Source: Morganella morganii
GTDB taxonomy: Bacteria > Pseudomonadota > Gammaproteobacteria > Enterobacterales > Enterobacteriaceae
Direction: 5' to 3'
Length of the DNA: 64,000 bases
Assembly: GCF_019242955.1 (NCBI RefSeq)
Contig: NZ_CP066129.1
Location: forward strand, 2,728,001-2,792,000
How positions within the stretch are numbered: position 1 is the first letter of the stretch; every line of letters begins with the position of its first letter. A program made the translations under genes and the position numbers. Shown here one piece after another: positions 29,366-39,372 of the stretch. Under the pieces are notes generated by a model. That model ran no database searches and had not been told where the DNA came from. It saw nothing but the letters and a program-made list of their open reading frames with translations.

Positions 29366-30490
29366 TTATTTACCGCTGACCCAGTATGTTCCGGTTGGTT
29401 CGACAGCCAGGAACTGACTGTACATGTCATCCATGGTTTTCTTCGGATCAAGATCTTTAAACTGCTCCGGATAGAACCACTTGGCAAAGACCTGGGCGGC
29501 AATCACGTTATAAGGTGAGTTATAATAGTTGTGCCAGACCGCATAGTCACGCCCTTCTTTCACCGCCGTCAGCGTATTGATACCCTGACGTTCTGTAATG
29601 GCTTTCAGGCTGTTTTTTGCATCGGCTTCTGTCGCCTGAGCACCCAGCTGAACGCCCGCATCGGTGCTGCCCGGTGCTTTCGCGCCGCTCACCAGATAAA
29701 TATCCGGATCAACCGCAATCACTTTTTCCAGGTTCATCGTGCCCAGCGGAGTCGGCAGAACATCTTTGGCGATATTTTTACCGCCCGCGACATCGATAAA
29801 GTTACCGAGGTTACCGTTACCGGCTGTACCGCAGCAGTCAGGGAAAGAACCGGCACGCAGATCAATAAAGACAGTCGGTTTTTTGTCTTCCGGGATGTTG
29901 TCTGTCACATCGGTGACTAACTTCATCTGTTTCTGATAGAAATCTTCAAAGGCTTTGGCTTTTTCTTCACGGTGCAGCACTTTACCCAGCACACGCATAC
30001 CCGGCAGGGTGTTTTTCAGCGGTTCGTTGCGGAAATCCACAAATACAACCGGCACGCCCGCTTTTTCCAGCTGACCAACCAGTTCACTGTTTTTACCCGG
30101 TCCGTGACCGGCCAGACCAAAAATAGCCACATCCGGATTGAGGGTTAATACTTTTTCTGCACTGACGCTGTCAGCCGTGGTATTACCAATCAGCGGGATC
30201 TTGTCGATTTCCGGGAATTTAGCTTTGTAGACAGCATAAGACTGCGGGTCGAGTTTGCGGAAGTCACCCTGCCAGCCTGCAATACGTGCCAGCGGTTTAT
30301 CCCCTTCCAGCAATGCCACCGCGTGGATCATACGCCCTTCCCCTAACAGGATGCGCTCCACTTTTTCCGGTACTTCCACTGTACGGCCTGCGGCGTCAAC
30401 CACCGTTTCTGCCCATGCTGCGCTGCTCATCAGAACAGCCCCTGCTGCCAGGCTCATGGTCAGCCCTTTTGCTACAGATACTAATTTCAC
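29366..30490 (-). CDS. Periplasmic iron-siderophore substrate-binding protein
   Basis: A 374-residue class III binding protein with a signal peptide cleaved after SSAAWA (about residue 27). It then has the family pattern VVDAAGRTVEVPEKVERI, a NPDVAIFG-type strand and two lobes joined by a helix. A double cysteine occurs in SFPDCCGTAG. It starts with GTG at 30490 behind an AGGAG site. As first gene of the leftward binding protein-permease-ATPase-receptor string, it carries the likely regulated promoter. Confidence 0.9.
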   Translation of the reverse strand: MKLVSVAKGLTMSLAAGAVLMSSAAWAETVVDAAGRTVEVPEKVERILLGEGRMIHAVALLEGDKPLARIAGWQGDFRKLDPQSYAVYKAKFPEIDKIPLIGNTTADSVSAEKVLTLNPDVAIFGLAGHGPGKNSELVGQLEKAGVPVVFVDFRNEPLKNTLPGMRVLGKVLHREEKAKAFEDFYQKQMKLVTDVTDNIPEDKKPTVFIDLRAGSFPDCCGTAGNGNLGNFIDVAGGKNIAKDVLPTPLGTMNLEKVIAVDPDIYLVSGAKAPGSTDAGVQLGAQATEADAKNSLKAITERQGINTLTAVKEGRDYAVWHNYYNSPYNVIAAQVFAKWFYPEQFKDLDPKKTMDDMYSQFLAVEPTGTYWVSGK

Positions 30491-30792
30491 GTTACCGACT
30501 CCTGTTATCTGTCAGAAATTGGCGTTAACAATAAAGCAAATAAGAACTCTTATCAATACGGAATAATTATCTTCCTCATTACAATATTCGTTATCACCGG
30601 GAGTTATCGATATATCGAAAGATTATCTAAAGGAAATACGCTTAGTACGCAGATAAAACGACTGACTTAACGAATAAATGTAGTTTCAACCCCGATGATG
30701 CCCGTGCAAAACCGGTAACGATAAACATAAAAAAAACCTGACCAACATAGTCAGGTTTTTTATCAATTTACGTTATCTGTCACAAAACCGGG
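30491..30792. promoter_or_regulatory. Promoter region of the iron-uptake operon with a palindrome
   Basis: This 302-base gap holds an AT-rich stretch just upstream of the binding-protein gene. It includes a perfect palindrome ATAAGAACTCTTAT at 30540-30553, about 50 bases before the GTG. Nearby AATAATTATCTTCCTCATTAC at 30562-30582 (only partly cited) has Fur-box-like ATTATC elements. Iron regulation is expected for such a locus but the box is not a clean match. The lysP terminator occupies the left end on the opposite side. Confidence 0.4.
30731..30762 (-). terminator. Rho-independent terminator after lysP
   Basis: An 8-bp stem AACCTGAC/GTCAGGTT (30735-30742 and 30750-30757) with a 7-base loop and a T-run on the leftward strand, 30 bases past the lysP stop. 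Confidence 0.9.
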
Positions 30793-32274
30793 TTATTTAT
30801 GACTGGCAGGAAAGTCCATTTCGCCGTAGCGGACAAACTTAGTACGCTTAACAATTTTATAACCAAACCAGATAGCGAAGAACAACGGCAGACCGATATA
30901 CGTCGCGACCACACCGACCCAGTCAATCTGATCCTGAAGGAACGCTTCGTAGTTCTGGCCGAGAGTAATGGTCAGACACAGGATAAAGGCGAAGATCGGG
31001 CCGACCGGGAAGAAACCGGAGCGGTACGGTAAATCGTTCAGGTCATAACCCTGCTTAATATAGCCCTTACGGAAACGGTAGTGACTGATAGCAATCCCCA
31101 GCCAGGCGATAAAGCCGGTCATCCCCGAAGCATTCAGCAGCCACAGATAGACAGACTGGTTACCGAACATCGATGTCAGGAAACAGAGTGCGGCGATCAC
31201 AGTCGTGGCAATCAGTGCGTTACGCGGCACACCGCCTTTGGACAATTTACCGAACAATTTCGGTGCCTTACCGGATTTTGCCAGTGTGTACAGCATACGG
31301 GTGGACGCATACATCCCGGAGTTACCCGCAGACAGTACCGCTGTCAGAATAACCGCATTCATCACCGCTGCCGCAGAGAGCAGACCGGCGCGTTCAAACA
31401 CCAGGGTGAACGGGCTGACGCTGATATCGGTTTCATCATTACGCAGCAGGTTCGGGTCGGTGTACGGGATAATCAGACTGATCACCAGAATCGCCAGCAC
31501 ATAGAACAGCAGGATACGCCAGAACACTTTGCGCACTGCTTTCGGAATATTTTTAGCCGGATCTTTGGATTCACCGGCAGCGATACCGATAAGTTCAGTT
31601 CCCTGGAAGGAGAAACCGACAATCATCGCCACCCCGATCATCGCGGCAAACCCGCCTTTGAACGGTGCCTCACCGATAGTCCAGTTGTGCCAGCCGGCCC
31701 CTTCCCCGCCTTTCATGATACCGGTGATCATCATCACACCGACAATAATAAACAGGATAACGGTACTGACCTTAATTAAGGAGAACCAGTATTCCGCCTC
31801 ACCGAACCCTTTTACAGAGATAAAGTTAAGCAGGAACATGATGGCCAGGAACGCCGCACTCCAGACCCAGCCCGGGATCTGATCCGCCGGGAACCAGTAG
31901 GTCATCACCAGCTGTGCCGCCACGAGGTCAACCGCGATAGTCACCGCCCAGTTGTACCAGTAGTTCCAGCCCAGTGCGAAACCGAAACCTTCATCCACAT
32001 ATTTGGCGCCGTAGGTGGCAAAGGAACCCGATACCGGCATATAGGCCGCGAGTTCACCAAGGCTGGTCATCAGGAAATAAACCATCAGACCGATAATGGC
32101 ATACGTTAACAGTGCCCCGCCGGGACCGGCCTGGGCGACGGTGGCACCGGAGGCGACAAACAGCCCGGTACCGATAGATCCGCCGATGGCAATCATCGCC
32201 AGATGGCGCGCTTTTAATTCACGGCGCAGTGTCTGCGGTTGTTCACCCGCGGTTTGATTTGCTTGCTGAGACAT
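30793..32274 (-). CDS. lysP: Lysine-specific permease LysP
   Basis: A 493-residue APC-superfamily proton/lysine symporter (E. coli 489) with twelve membrane segments. RRELKARHLAMIAIGGSIGTG at the N-terminus (cited in part), GWNYWYNWAVTIAVDLVAAQ and FSFQGTELIGIAAGESKDP match LysP closely. LysP also acts as a co-sensor with CadC in acid response. The order lysP-yeiE-yeiH-nfo is the E. coli order. Confidence 0.96.
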   Translation of the reverse strand: MSQQANQTAGEQPQTLRRELKARHLAMIAIGGSIGTGLFVASGATVAQAGPGGALLTYAIIGLMVYFLMTSLGELAAYMPVSGSFATYGAKYVDEGFGFALGWNYWYNWAVTIAVDLVAAQLVMTYWFPADQIPGWVWSAAFLAIMFLLNFISVKGFGEAEYWFSLIKVSTVILFIIVGVMMITGIMKGGEGAGWHNWTIGEAPFKGGFAAMIGVAMIVGFSFQGTELIGIAAGESKDPAKNIPKAVRKVFWRILLFYVLAILVISLIIPYTDPNLLRNDETDISVSPFTLVFERAGLLSAAAVMNAVILTAVLSAGNSGMYASTRMLYTLAKSGKAPKLFGKLSKGGVPRNALIATTVIAALCFLTSMFGNQSVYLWLLNASGMTGFIAWLGIAISHYRFRKGYIKQGYDLNDLPYRSGFFPVGPIFAFILCLTITLGQNYEAFLQDQIDWVGVVATYIGLPLFFAIWFGYKIVKRTKFVRYGEMDFPASHK

Positions 32275-32461
32275 TACAATCCTGTTTCATGTAGTTATTT
32301 TTCATCCACTGAGCGTGATTGTAGCGAAATCCCCGGGCAGTACCCAGCAAATATGCGGCATTATAAGATACCTGCATAATCGATGCGGAATTATAAGCAC
32401 CCGGCTTATAATTGCCTCCGCTGCCCGCCGGAAACCGGCGGCAGAAGAAACAGATGCCGCA

Positions 32462-33328
32462 TCAGCGGCAATAGGTCAGGAAGGTATTAAGCGCGTTGGA
32501 GATATGTTTCTGGCGGTGATAGATCCGGAAAAGGGTGCGGTTCAGATTCAGTCCGCGGATTTTCACTTCAGACAGCAGCCCGTTATCCAGCTGTTCCGCA
32601 ATCACCCGCCGGGACAGACAACTGACCCCGCGGCCGAAACGCACCGCGTGTTTGACGGCCTCGGAATTTCCCAGCTCCATTTCCACACGGAAACCCGGCA
32701 AACGGTTGAAAAGAATCTGATCCAGCACTTCCCGGGTACCGGAACCGCGTTCACGCAGAACCCAGGCCACATTTTTCAGGTCGTCCGGCGTAACATTACT
32801 CTTCCCGCTGAGCGGATTATCCGGACTGCAGAAGATCACCAGTTCATCTTCCAGCCAGGGCTCTGTAATCAGTTCCGGTGAATGGCAGACACCTTCGATA
32901 AGCCCCATATCCGCACGAAACTCCAGCACGGCTTTAATCACTTCCTCAGTATTAGAGATGAATAATTCAACCGGCGTATTTTCATGTACCGCACGGTATG
33001 CCCCCAGCATTTCCGGCAGCATATAGTTGCCGATGGTGGTGCTGGCAGCAAAACGCAGTGCTCCCGCATCGGATTTAAACAGCTGTTCAATTTCACCGGC
33101 CTGCTCCAGCAGGGCAATGGCTTTCGGGTACAGCAGCCGCCCGTGTTCATTGGTCACCAGGCGTTTACCGACCCGGTCGAACAGCTGAACATTGAGCTGA
33201 TTTTCCAGATCCGTCAGAGAGGCACTCACGGCGGACTGTGAAAGCGCTAACTGCTGGGAAGCTTGTGTCGTCGAACCGGACTTCTGAACTTCTGTAAAGA
33301 CTTCGAGCTGTCTCAGTGTGATGCGCAT
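32462..33328 (-). CDS. yeiE: LysR-type regulator YeiE
   Basis: A 288-residue LysR regulator. The winged-helix DNA-binding domain covers residues 1-60 ([20 protein letters not shown]), with the ligand-binding domain after residue 90. YeiE is conserved between lysP and yeiH; in enterobacteria it is linked to sulfite sensing and to motility or iron genes. It is divergent from yeiH across a 181-base AT-rich gap, the expected place for its binding site. Confidence 0.92.
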   Translation of the reverse strand: MRITLRQLEVFTEVQKSGSTTQASQQLALSQSAVSASLTDLENQLNVQLFDRVGKRLVTNEHGRLLYPKAIALLEQAGEIEQLFKSDAGALRFAASTTIGNYMLPEMLGAYRAVHENTPVELFISNTEEVIKAVLEFRADMGLIEGVCHSPELITEPWLEDELVIFCSPDNPLSGKSNVTPDDLKNVAWVLRERGSGTREVLDQILFNRLPGFRVEMELGNSEAVKHAVRFGRGVSCLSRRVIAEQLDNGLLSEVKIRGLNLNRTLFRIYHRQKHISNALNTFLTYCR

Positions 33329-33509
33329 GGCAAAGCGCTCCCTTATTTCATTCCGATTATTATCATCATATTAACATTATACTTATAATTTAACATTGCC
33401 ATTACCGCTAACCTGATTTTTAGATTAATTATAGAATTATTATCAATTTTAAAAATATTACGCTTTCCGCTATGCTTTGCACATTGTTATTCCTTTTTGT
33501 GAGTTACTT

Positions 33510-34598
33510 ATGTCTGAAAGTCATATCAAATCTGAAAAAGCCCGCCATACAGCAAAACCGATGTGGCTGAGACTGCTTCCGGGCTTTGTCCTGGCAGGGG
33601 TTCTGACCACTGCCTCGATGCTGCTCGGGGAAATGCCCTGGTTTATCAACCTCGGACTGGGCGCACTGACACTGGCTATTTTGCTGGGAATTATCGCCGG
33701 CAACACTGTTTATCCGCATATCAGACCGCAGTGCGAAGCCGGGGTGGGTTTTGCCAAACACTATTTTTTACGGGCGGGGATCATCCTGTATGGCTTCCGT
33801 CTGACGTTCCAGCAAATTGCTGATGTCGGGATCAGCGGCGTGATTATTGATGCGGTAATGCTGACCAGCACCTTCCTGATCGCCATGTATATCGGCCGTA
33901 AATGGTTCGGGCTGGACAGAGAAACCGTCATTCTGATTGGTGCCGGCAGCAGTATCTGCGGCGCGGCGGCAGTGATGGCAACTGAACCGGTCGTGAAAGC
34001 ACCGGCAAGTAAAGTGGCGGTTGCCGTCTCCACCGTGGTTATTTTCGGTACCATCGGTATCTTCCTGTACCCGTGGTTGTTCCATCTCAATGCCGCACTG
34101 GGCTGGCTGCCGTTCACCGACATGAGTTTCGGGGTGTATGCCGGGTCTTCCGTGCATGAAGTGGCTCAGGTGGTGGCGATTGGTCACACCATCAGCCCGG
34201 ATGCGGAAAACAGTGCCGTGATCAGCAAAATGATCCGCGTGATGATGCTGGCGCCGTTCCTGCTAATCCTGTCGCAGTATCTGAGCCGTCAGAAAAGCAG
34301 CGCCGGAGGTGCAGCGAAAGAAAAATCCAAAATCACCATTCCGTGGTTTGCCGTCTTCTTTATCCTGGTGGCCGGATTTAACTCTTTCCATCTGATCCCG
34401 GAGGTGATTGTCCGCCAGATTATCGTTCTCGATACCATTCTGCTGGCGATGGCGATGGTGGCACTCGGTCTGACCACGCATGTCAGCGCAATCCGCCAGG
34501 CCGGTATCAAACCGATGCTGATGGCACTGGTACTGTTCGTCTGGCTGATTGGCGGCGGCGCGGCAATCAATCTGCTTATCCCGCTGATCACCGGCTGA
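33510..34598 (+). CDS. yeiH: YeiH/UPF0324 family membrane protein (putative sulfate/sulfite exporter)
   Basis: A 362-residue integral membrane protein with about ten segments. Conserved motifs are [34 protein letters not shown] (in part), [21 protein letters not shown] and [15 protein letters not shown]. The ATG at 33510 gives a short hydrophilic N-terminus like E. coli YeiH. It is paired divergently with yeiE, which fits activation of an efflux pump by its sensor; substrate unproven. Confidence 0.9.
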   Translation: MSESHIKSEKARHTAKPMWLRLLPGFVLAGVLTTASMLLGEMPWFINLGLGALTLAILLGIIAGNTVYPHIRPQCEAGVGFAKHYFLRAGIILYGFRLTFQQIADVGISGVIIDAVMLTSTFLIAMYIGRKWFGLDRETVILIGAGSSICGAAAVMATEPVVKAPASKVAVAVSTVVIFGTIGIFLYPWLFHLNAALGWLPFTDMSFGVYAGSSVHEVAQVVAIGHTISPDAENSAVISKMIRVMMLAPFLLILSQYLSRQKSSAGGAAKEKSKITIPWFAVFFILVAGFNSFHLIPEVIVRQIIVLDTILLAMAMVALGLTTHVSAIRQAGIKPMLMALVLFVWLIGGGAAINLLIPLITG

Positions 34599-34616
34599 TC
34601 CTGCCTTTCTTTCTGT

Positions 34617-34644
34617 GATATCCCGGTTGTGCGGCCGGGATATC
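34617..34644 (+). other. Strong hairpin between yeiH and nfo
   Basis: A perfect 10-bp inverted repeat GATATCCCGG/CCGGGATATC (34617-34626 and 34635-34644) with an 8-base loop, 19 bases past yeiH. There is no T-run, so it may be a processing or stabilising hairpin rather than an intrinsic terminator. Confidence 0.55.
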
Positions 34645-34704
34645 CTGTCACTGCATTCTCCGGTTCCTTATGCCATAATCGGCACCAAAGAAGGAGAAAA
34701 ACCA

Positions 34705-35547
34705 ATGAAATATGTCGGAGCACATGTCAGCGCCGCCGGTGGTGTTGATCAGGCGGTTATCCGGGCGCATGAACTGGGGGCAACCGCATTTGCCCTGTTC
34801 ACCAAAAACCAGCGCCAGTGGAAAGCCGCCCCCCTGTCTGAAAACGTCATCGCCGCCTTTAAGGCCAATTGCAAAAAATACGGCTACAGCCACGGGCAGA
34901 TCCTGCCCCACGACAGCTATCTGATTAACCTCGGGCATCCGGAAACGGAAGCACTGGAGAAATCCCGTGAGGCGTTTATTGATGAATTACAGCGCTGCGA
35001 ACAGCTCGGTATCGACCGGCTGAATTTCCATCCCGGCAGTCACCTGAATAAGATTGAAGAAAAAGCGTGTCTGGCACGGATAGCAGAATCAATTAACATC
35101 GCGCTGGATAAAACCCGCGGCGTAATTGCCGTGATTGAAAATACCGCCGGGCAAGGCAGTAATCTCGGGTTCCGCTTTGAGCAACTGGCCGCCATTATTG
35201 AGGGTGTGGAGGATAAATCCCGTGTTGGTGTCTGTATTGATACCTGCCACGCATTTGCCGCCGGGTATGATCTGCGGACACAGGACACCTGCAAAGCCAC
35301 ATTTGCGGAATTTGAAAGCATCGTCGGATTTGAGTATCTGAAAGGCATGCACCTGAATGATGCCAAAAGCGAATTTGCCAGCCGCGTTGACCGCCACGAC
35401 AGTCTCGGTCAGGGTAAAATCGGTAATGCACCGTTTGAATTTATTATGAAAGATAACCGGTTTGACGGCATCCCGCTGGTGCTGGAAACCGTGAATCCGG
35501 ACATCTGGGCACAGGAAATTGCCTGGCTGAAATCGCTGGCAAAATAA
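34705..35547 (+). CDS. nfo: Endonuclease IV (AP endonuclease)
   Basis: A 280-residue TIM-barrel enzyme (E. coli 285) that cuts 5' to abasic sites in base excision repair. The zinc ligands are visible at His69, His109, Glu145, Asp179 and His182, followed by His in GMHLNDAKS and the Asp-His of DRHDSLGQG, and Glu in LETVNP. Start at 34705 fits an AAGGAG site and the family MKYVGAHVS opening. Confidence 0.96.
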   Translation: MKYVGAHVSAAGGVDQAVIRAHELGATAFALFTKNQRQWKAAPLSENVIAAFKANCKKYGYSHGQILPHDSYLINLGHPETEALEKSREAFIDELQRCEQLGIDRLNFHPGSHLNKIEEKACLARIAESINIALDKTRGVIAVIENTAGQGSNLGFRFEQLAAIIEGVEDKSRVGVCIDTCHAFAAGYDLRTQDTCKATFAEFESIVGFEYLKGMHLNDAKSEFASRVDRHDSLGQGKIGNAPFEFIMKDNRFDGIPLVLETVNPDIWAQEIAWLKSLAK

Positions 35548-35553
35548 CCCGGT

Positions 35554-36492
35554 TTATACCACCGGGCTGAGTTTGATTTTTGCCATCATCGCCGCCAGTT
35601 CGGCACGGTCACGGACACCGACGCCGGGCTGGCTCACTGCCAGTGCAGACACCGCAGTAGCCATACGCAGCGTGTGTTCACTGCTCTGACTCATCAGCAG
35701 ACCGTAAACCAGGCCGCCGACCATCGAATCCCCTGCCCCGACTGTACTGATTACCTCACAGTGCGGCGGCAGTGCACGCCAGGCGCCGGACGCATTCACC
35801 CACAGTGCCCCCTCCTGCCCCAGTGAAATCACCACATGGGCGATCCCTTTATCACGCAGGGCATGCGCGGCATGAATCACATCTTTCAGCTCCGGCAGCG
35901 GTTTCCCCGCCCAGATTTCAAGCTCATGGCGGTTGGGTTTCACCAGCCACGGCGTGGCTTTCAGGCCGGCCACCAGCGCCTCACGGCTGCTGTCAAAAAT
36001 AATGCACGGGCACAGCTGGCGCAGGCGGCTCATCCAGGTGGTAAACCACGCGGGGTCCACCCCTTCCGGCAGGCTGCCGCTGACGACCACCATGTCGAAC
36101 TGTCCGAGCCAGGTCAGCGAATCCGCCATAAACTTCTGCCACTCGCTTTCAGTGATACGGAAACCGGAAAAATTCAGATCCGTTACCGAGCCGCTGTTTT
36201 CGGTCAGTTTCACATTGATCCGGGTGCGTCCCGGAATCACATGGAAGCGGTTTGCCAGCCCGTTTTCACTGAAGAAATGCTGGAACTCTTCCTGATTATC
36301 TTTCCCCAGAAAGCCGCTGACAGTCACATCCACACCGAGGTCACGCAGGACTTTGGCAACATTAATGCCTTTTCCCGCAGGATGTAACCCGACCGTTCTG
36401 ACACGGTTCACCTCGCCCGGGACAAGGGACGGACACATCCCGACAAGGTCATAGGCCGGATTTAAGGTAATTGTGGCTACTCGACGGGTCAT
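35554..36492 (-). CDS. fruK: 1-phosphofructokinase, without fruA or fruB neighbours
   Basis: A 312-residue PfkB-family kinase of exactly the E. coli FruK length and clearly similar along its whole length (ATITLNPAYDLVG, GKGINVAKVLRDLG, TVGAGDSMVGGLVYG). It would phosphorylate fructose-1-phosphate, the product of the FruA-FruB phosphotransferase. Those two genes normally flank it but are missing: its stop lies 6 bases from the converging nfo stop, and upstream is a divergent Nudix gene. Frame and motifs are intact, so the gene has not decayed. Confidence 0.94.
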   Translation of the reverse strand: MTRRVATITLNPAYDLVGMCPSLVPGEVNRVRTVGLHPAGKGINVAKVLRDLGVDVTVSGFLGKDNQEEFQHFFSENGLANRFHVIPGRTRINVKLTENSGSVTDLNFSGFRITESEWQKFMADSLTWLGQFDMVVVSGSLPEGVDPAWFTTWMSRLRQLCPCIIFDSSREALVAGLKATPWLVKPNRHELEIWAGKPLPELKDVIHAAHALRDKGIAHVVISLGQEGALWVNASGAWRALPPHCEVISTVGAGDSMVGGLVYGLLMSQSSEHTLRMATAVSALAVSQPGVGVRDRAELAAMMAKIKLSPVV

Positions 36493-36730
36493 CAGCCGGG
36501 TGCTCCCTCTGTTATTTTTGGCTAACGGGTTATAATCATTAGTAATATTGTGCGGCAGGATACAATAACCGCTTTTGAATCGTTTCAGTTATAACACACA
36601 CACGCGGATATTCTATGCTCTGAATCATTCAATTTGCAGGAAGAGGCTGTCAAAAACAGACAGGCTGTCACTCCGGCGGGCGGCAGTGTACCATAGCGCC
36701 CGCAATCTGATTAAAAAGAAGGAAAAAATA

Positions 36731-37153
36731 ATGCCTGTCGTCGTCGGTACCGGAGTGGTTATTGTGAACAGCAAAGGTGAGGTGCTGCTGGGTAAACGCA
36801 GCGGTAAACATGCGCCTTACTGGTCCATTTTCGGGGGACATGTTGATCCCGGTGAAACATTTGAGGCCTGTGCTGTCCGCGAAATTCAGGAAGAGATCGG
36901 CATTACTCTCACTGATCCCAAAGTCATCGGGCTGTGCAATAACCTGGAAACCTATCAGGCAGAAGGTAAACACACGGTATCTGTCTGCCTGCTGGCGCAG
37001 TATGACAGCGACACCCTGCCGGTTATTCAGGAACCGGATAAATTTGACGGCATTATCTGGTGTTCTCCGGATAATCTGCCGGAGCCGCATTTTGAGGCCA
37101 GCCGCAATGCTATTCATCTGTGGCGGACCAGTCAGTTTTATCTGACAAAATAA
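36731..37153 (+). CDS. Nudix hydrolase
   Basis: A 140-residue single-domain protein with a complete Nudix box: Gly36, Glu42 and REIQEEIG at residues 50-57, matching Gx5Ex7RExxEExG. Substrates are nucleoside diphosphates linked to another group; the exact one is not evident. The C-terminal half has WCSPDNLPEP. ATG at 36731 has an AAGGA site; longer upstream in-frame codons lack support. It is divergent from fruK across 238 bases. Confidence 0.9.
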   Translation: MPVVVGTGVVIVNSKGEVLLGKRSGKHAPYWSIFGGHVDPGETFEACAVREIQEEIGITLTDPKVIGLCNNLETYQAEGKHTVSVCLLAQYDSDTLPVIQEPDKFDGIIWCSPDNLPEPHFEASRNAIHLWRTSQFYLTK

Positions 37154-37244
37154 TCTGTTATCTGCCGTACCGGACATCCGGCGCGGCAATTGCTTATTTA
37201 TCACTCAATCACACACAATTACGCTGATTTATCGGTTTATCCGC

Positions 37245-37284
37245 TTTACAACCTTTTTTTGCCGCCGTATCATCAAGCTAGTAC
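37245..37284 (+). promoter_or_regulatory. Sigma-70 promoter of mtr with possible TrpR half-operator
   Basis: TTTACA at 37245-37250 and TATCAT at 37268-37273, 17 bases apart, 38 bases before the mtr start. CTAGTAC at 37278-37284, at the expected transcription start, matches half of the TrpR operator core (CTAGTT/AACTAG with flanking GTAC). The promoter is strong on sight; the operator is suggestive only. Confidence 0.55.
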
Positions 37285-37310
37285 ACGGAGCTGAGTAACC
37301 GGAGGATTTA

Positions 37311-38558
37311 ATGAGCAGCGACGCAATAACACAAACCAAACGCCCTTCCGTCCTGGGCGGTGCCATGATTATCGCCGGTACCGCTGTCGGTGCAGGCATG
37401 TTTTCCATCCCTGTGATGACGGCCGGTGTCTGGTTTACAGGCTCTGTCCTGCTGCTGATTTACACCTGGTTCTGTATGTATACCTCCGGACTGATGATCC
37501 TTGAGGCGAACCTGAATTATCCGTCCGGTTCCAGCTTTCACACGATTACCAAAGATCTGCTGGGTAACGGCTGGTCGGTGATTAACGGTCTGTCGATTGC
37601 TTTTGTGCTCTATATTCTGACTTATGCCTATATTTCGGCAGGCGGTTCGATGCTGCAGGAAAACCTGACAGCACGCGGGCTTGATATCACGCCCGCCATG
37701 AGCGGCATTTTCTTTGCCGTTGTGGTGGCTGTCATTGTCTGGATCTCAACCAAAGCGGTAGATCGCCTGTGTACCATTCTGATCGGCGGTATGGTGATTG
37801 CTTTCGTGATGTCCGCAGGAGGAATGATCACTGAAGTGAAAACCGCGGTGTTATTTAACACGCAGGAGCCGGAAGCCCGGTATCTGCCGTATGCGCTGGT
37901 GGCACTTCCGTTCCTGCTGACGTCATTCGGTTTCCACGGTAACGTCCCGGGGCTGGTAAAATACTACCGTAATGATGCGAAATCCGTGGTCCGCAGCCTG
38001 CTTATCGGCTCCCTGATTTCGCTGGTGATCTATATCTTATGGCAGTTAGCCGCCCAGGGTAACGTCCCGCGGGAAAACTTTAAGCAGATTATCGCGGAAG
38101 GCGGCAATATCACCGCACTGTTAAATCAGATGAAAGCCGCAATCAGCAGTGATACCACCGTGCAGTTACTCAATGCATTCAGTTATATGGCGCTGGCCAG
38201 CTCATTCCTGGGAGTCTCTCTGGGGCTGTTTGATTATATCGCGGACTTCTTTAAATTTAAGGATAACGGCACCGGCCGCCTGAAATCTGCTGTGTTTACC
38301 TTTGTTCCGCCTGCGATTCTGGCGGTGCTGTACCCGAACGGTTTCCTGTATGCCATCGGTTATGCCGGGCTGGCAGCCACTATCTGGGCGGTCATTGTTC
38401 CCGCGCTGATGGCAAAAGCCACCCGCCGCCGCTTCCCGGAGGCAGCCTACCGTGTGCCGGGCGGTAATGCGATGATCATCTTTATCATTGTGTTCGGGCT
38501 TCTCAACGCCGTGACACATATTTTGTCCATGATGGATCTCCTGCCGGTTTACCGCTGA
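37311..38558 (+). CDS. mtr: Tryptophan-specific permease Mtr
   Basis: A 415-residue aromatic amino acid permease of the HAAAP family with eleven predicted membrane segments. It aligns by eye with E. coli Mtr over its full length: IIAGTAVGAGMFSIPV, LMILEANLNYPSGSSFHTIT, FGFHGNVPGLVKYY and NGFLYAIGYAGLAATIWA. TyrP is the closest alternative, but the ends match Mtr better. A GGAGG ribosome site precedes the ATG. Confidence 0.9.
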   Translation: MSSDAITQTKRPSVLGGAMIIAGTAVGAGMFSIPVMTAGVWFTGSVLLLIYTWFCMYTSGLMILEANLNYPSGSSFHTITKDLLGNGWSVINGLSIAFVLYILTYAYISAGGSMLQENLTARGLDITPAMSGIFFAVVVAVIVWISTKAVDRLCTILIGGMVIAFVMSAGGMITEVKTAVLFNTQEPEARYLPYALVALPFLLTSFGFHGNVPGLVKYYRNDAKSVVRSLLIGSLISLVIYILWQLAAQGNVPRENFKQIIAEGGNITALLNQMKAAISSDTTVQLLNAFSYMALASSFLGVSLGLFDYIADFFKFKDNGTGRLKSAVFTFVPPAILAVLYPNGFLYAIGYAGLAATIWAVIVPALMAKATRRRFPEAAYRVPGGNAMIIFIIVFGLLNAVTHILSMMDLLPVYR

Positions 38559-38570
38559 TTTAATCCTGAC

Positions 38571-38612
38571 AGCACACCCGCAGCATTTCTCTGCGCGGGT
38601 GTGCTAATTTTG
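38571..38612 (+). terminator. Terminator-like hairpin after mtr
   Basis: A perfect 11-bp stem AGCACACCCGC/GCGGGTGTGCT (38571-38581 and 38595-38605) with a 13-base loop, followed by AATTTTGG. It starts 13 bases past the mtr stop. Confidence 0.75.
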
Positions 38613-38709
38613 GCTTGCACATTGGAAAAACTGCGAGTAATTTTGTCGCCAATCCGCAGGTCTGAAGGCCTGCTTTACTATTGATATTACTTATGTAACG
38701 GGACAAATT

Positions 38710-39282
38710 ATGGCAAAGGCCAATGAAATTAAACGCGGAACCGCAGTAAGCTATAACGGTAAGCTGCTGATGGTCAAAGATATCGATGTCCAGACGCCGA
38801 GTGCCCGCGGGGCCAGCACCCTGTATAAAATGCGTTTTACCGATGTCCGCACCGGACAGAAAGTGGAAGAGCGTTTTAAAGGCGATGATATTATCGACAC
38901 GATCACCCTGACCCGCCGCGCTGTTCAGCTCTCTTATGTTGATGGCGATGAATATGTCTTTATGGATGATGAAGACTTCACGCCTTATCCGCTGAAAAAA
39001 GATCAGATCGAAGAAGAACTGCTGTTTATTCCTGAGGAAGGTCTGCCGGGTATGCAGGTACTGACAATGGACGGCCAGGTGCTGGCACTGGAACTGCCGC
39101 AGACTGTTGATATGGAAATCATTGAAACCACCCCTGGTATCAAAGGGGCATCCGCCAGTGCGCGGACCAAACCGGCAACCCTGCCGACCGGGCTGGTGAT
39201 CCAGGTGCCTGAATACCTGAGTAACGGTGAAAAAATCCGCATCCATATTGCGGAACGTCGTTATATGGGCCGCGCGGATTAA
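38710..39282 (+). CDS. efpL: Elongation factor P-like protein EfpL (YeiP)
   Basis: A 190-residue three-domain EF-P paralogue, the E. coli YeiP length. The tip loop of domain I is TPSARGAS with Arg33 where EF-P has its modified lysine, so no EpmA/B modification is expected. EfpL relieves ribosome stalling at proline-rich and some other motifs. The C-terminal OB domain ends in the family [18 protein letters not shown]. It stands alone between mtr and the pilin-like genes. Confidence 0.94.
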   Translation: MAKANEIKRGTAVSYNGKLLMVKDIDVQTPSARGASTLYKMRFTDVRTGQKVEERFKGDDIIDTITLTRRAVQLSYVDGDEYVFMDDEDFTPYPLKKDQIEEELLFIPEEGLPGMQVLTMDGQVLALELPQTVDMEIIETTPGIKGASASARTKPATLPTGLVIQVPEYLSNGEKIRIHIAERRYMGRAD

Positions 39283-39372
39283 TTCCCGCAGCCGGTAAAA
39301 ACTGCCTGTTACCGGGTTACCGGTTTTCTGCTCTCAGCGGAAACCGGCTGACCCGCCGTCCATTCGCATCCC

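Noticed and set aside
31081-31779. A 232-codon frame antisense to lysP
   Set aside because: Gln/His/Arg/Thr-rich shadow of a conserved membrane protein; no ribosome site.
37225-37260. A TyrR box upstream of mtr
   Set aside because: TGTAAA is present on the reverse strand, but the second half-site does not match TTTACA at the required spacing.
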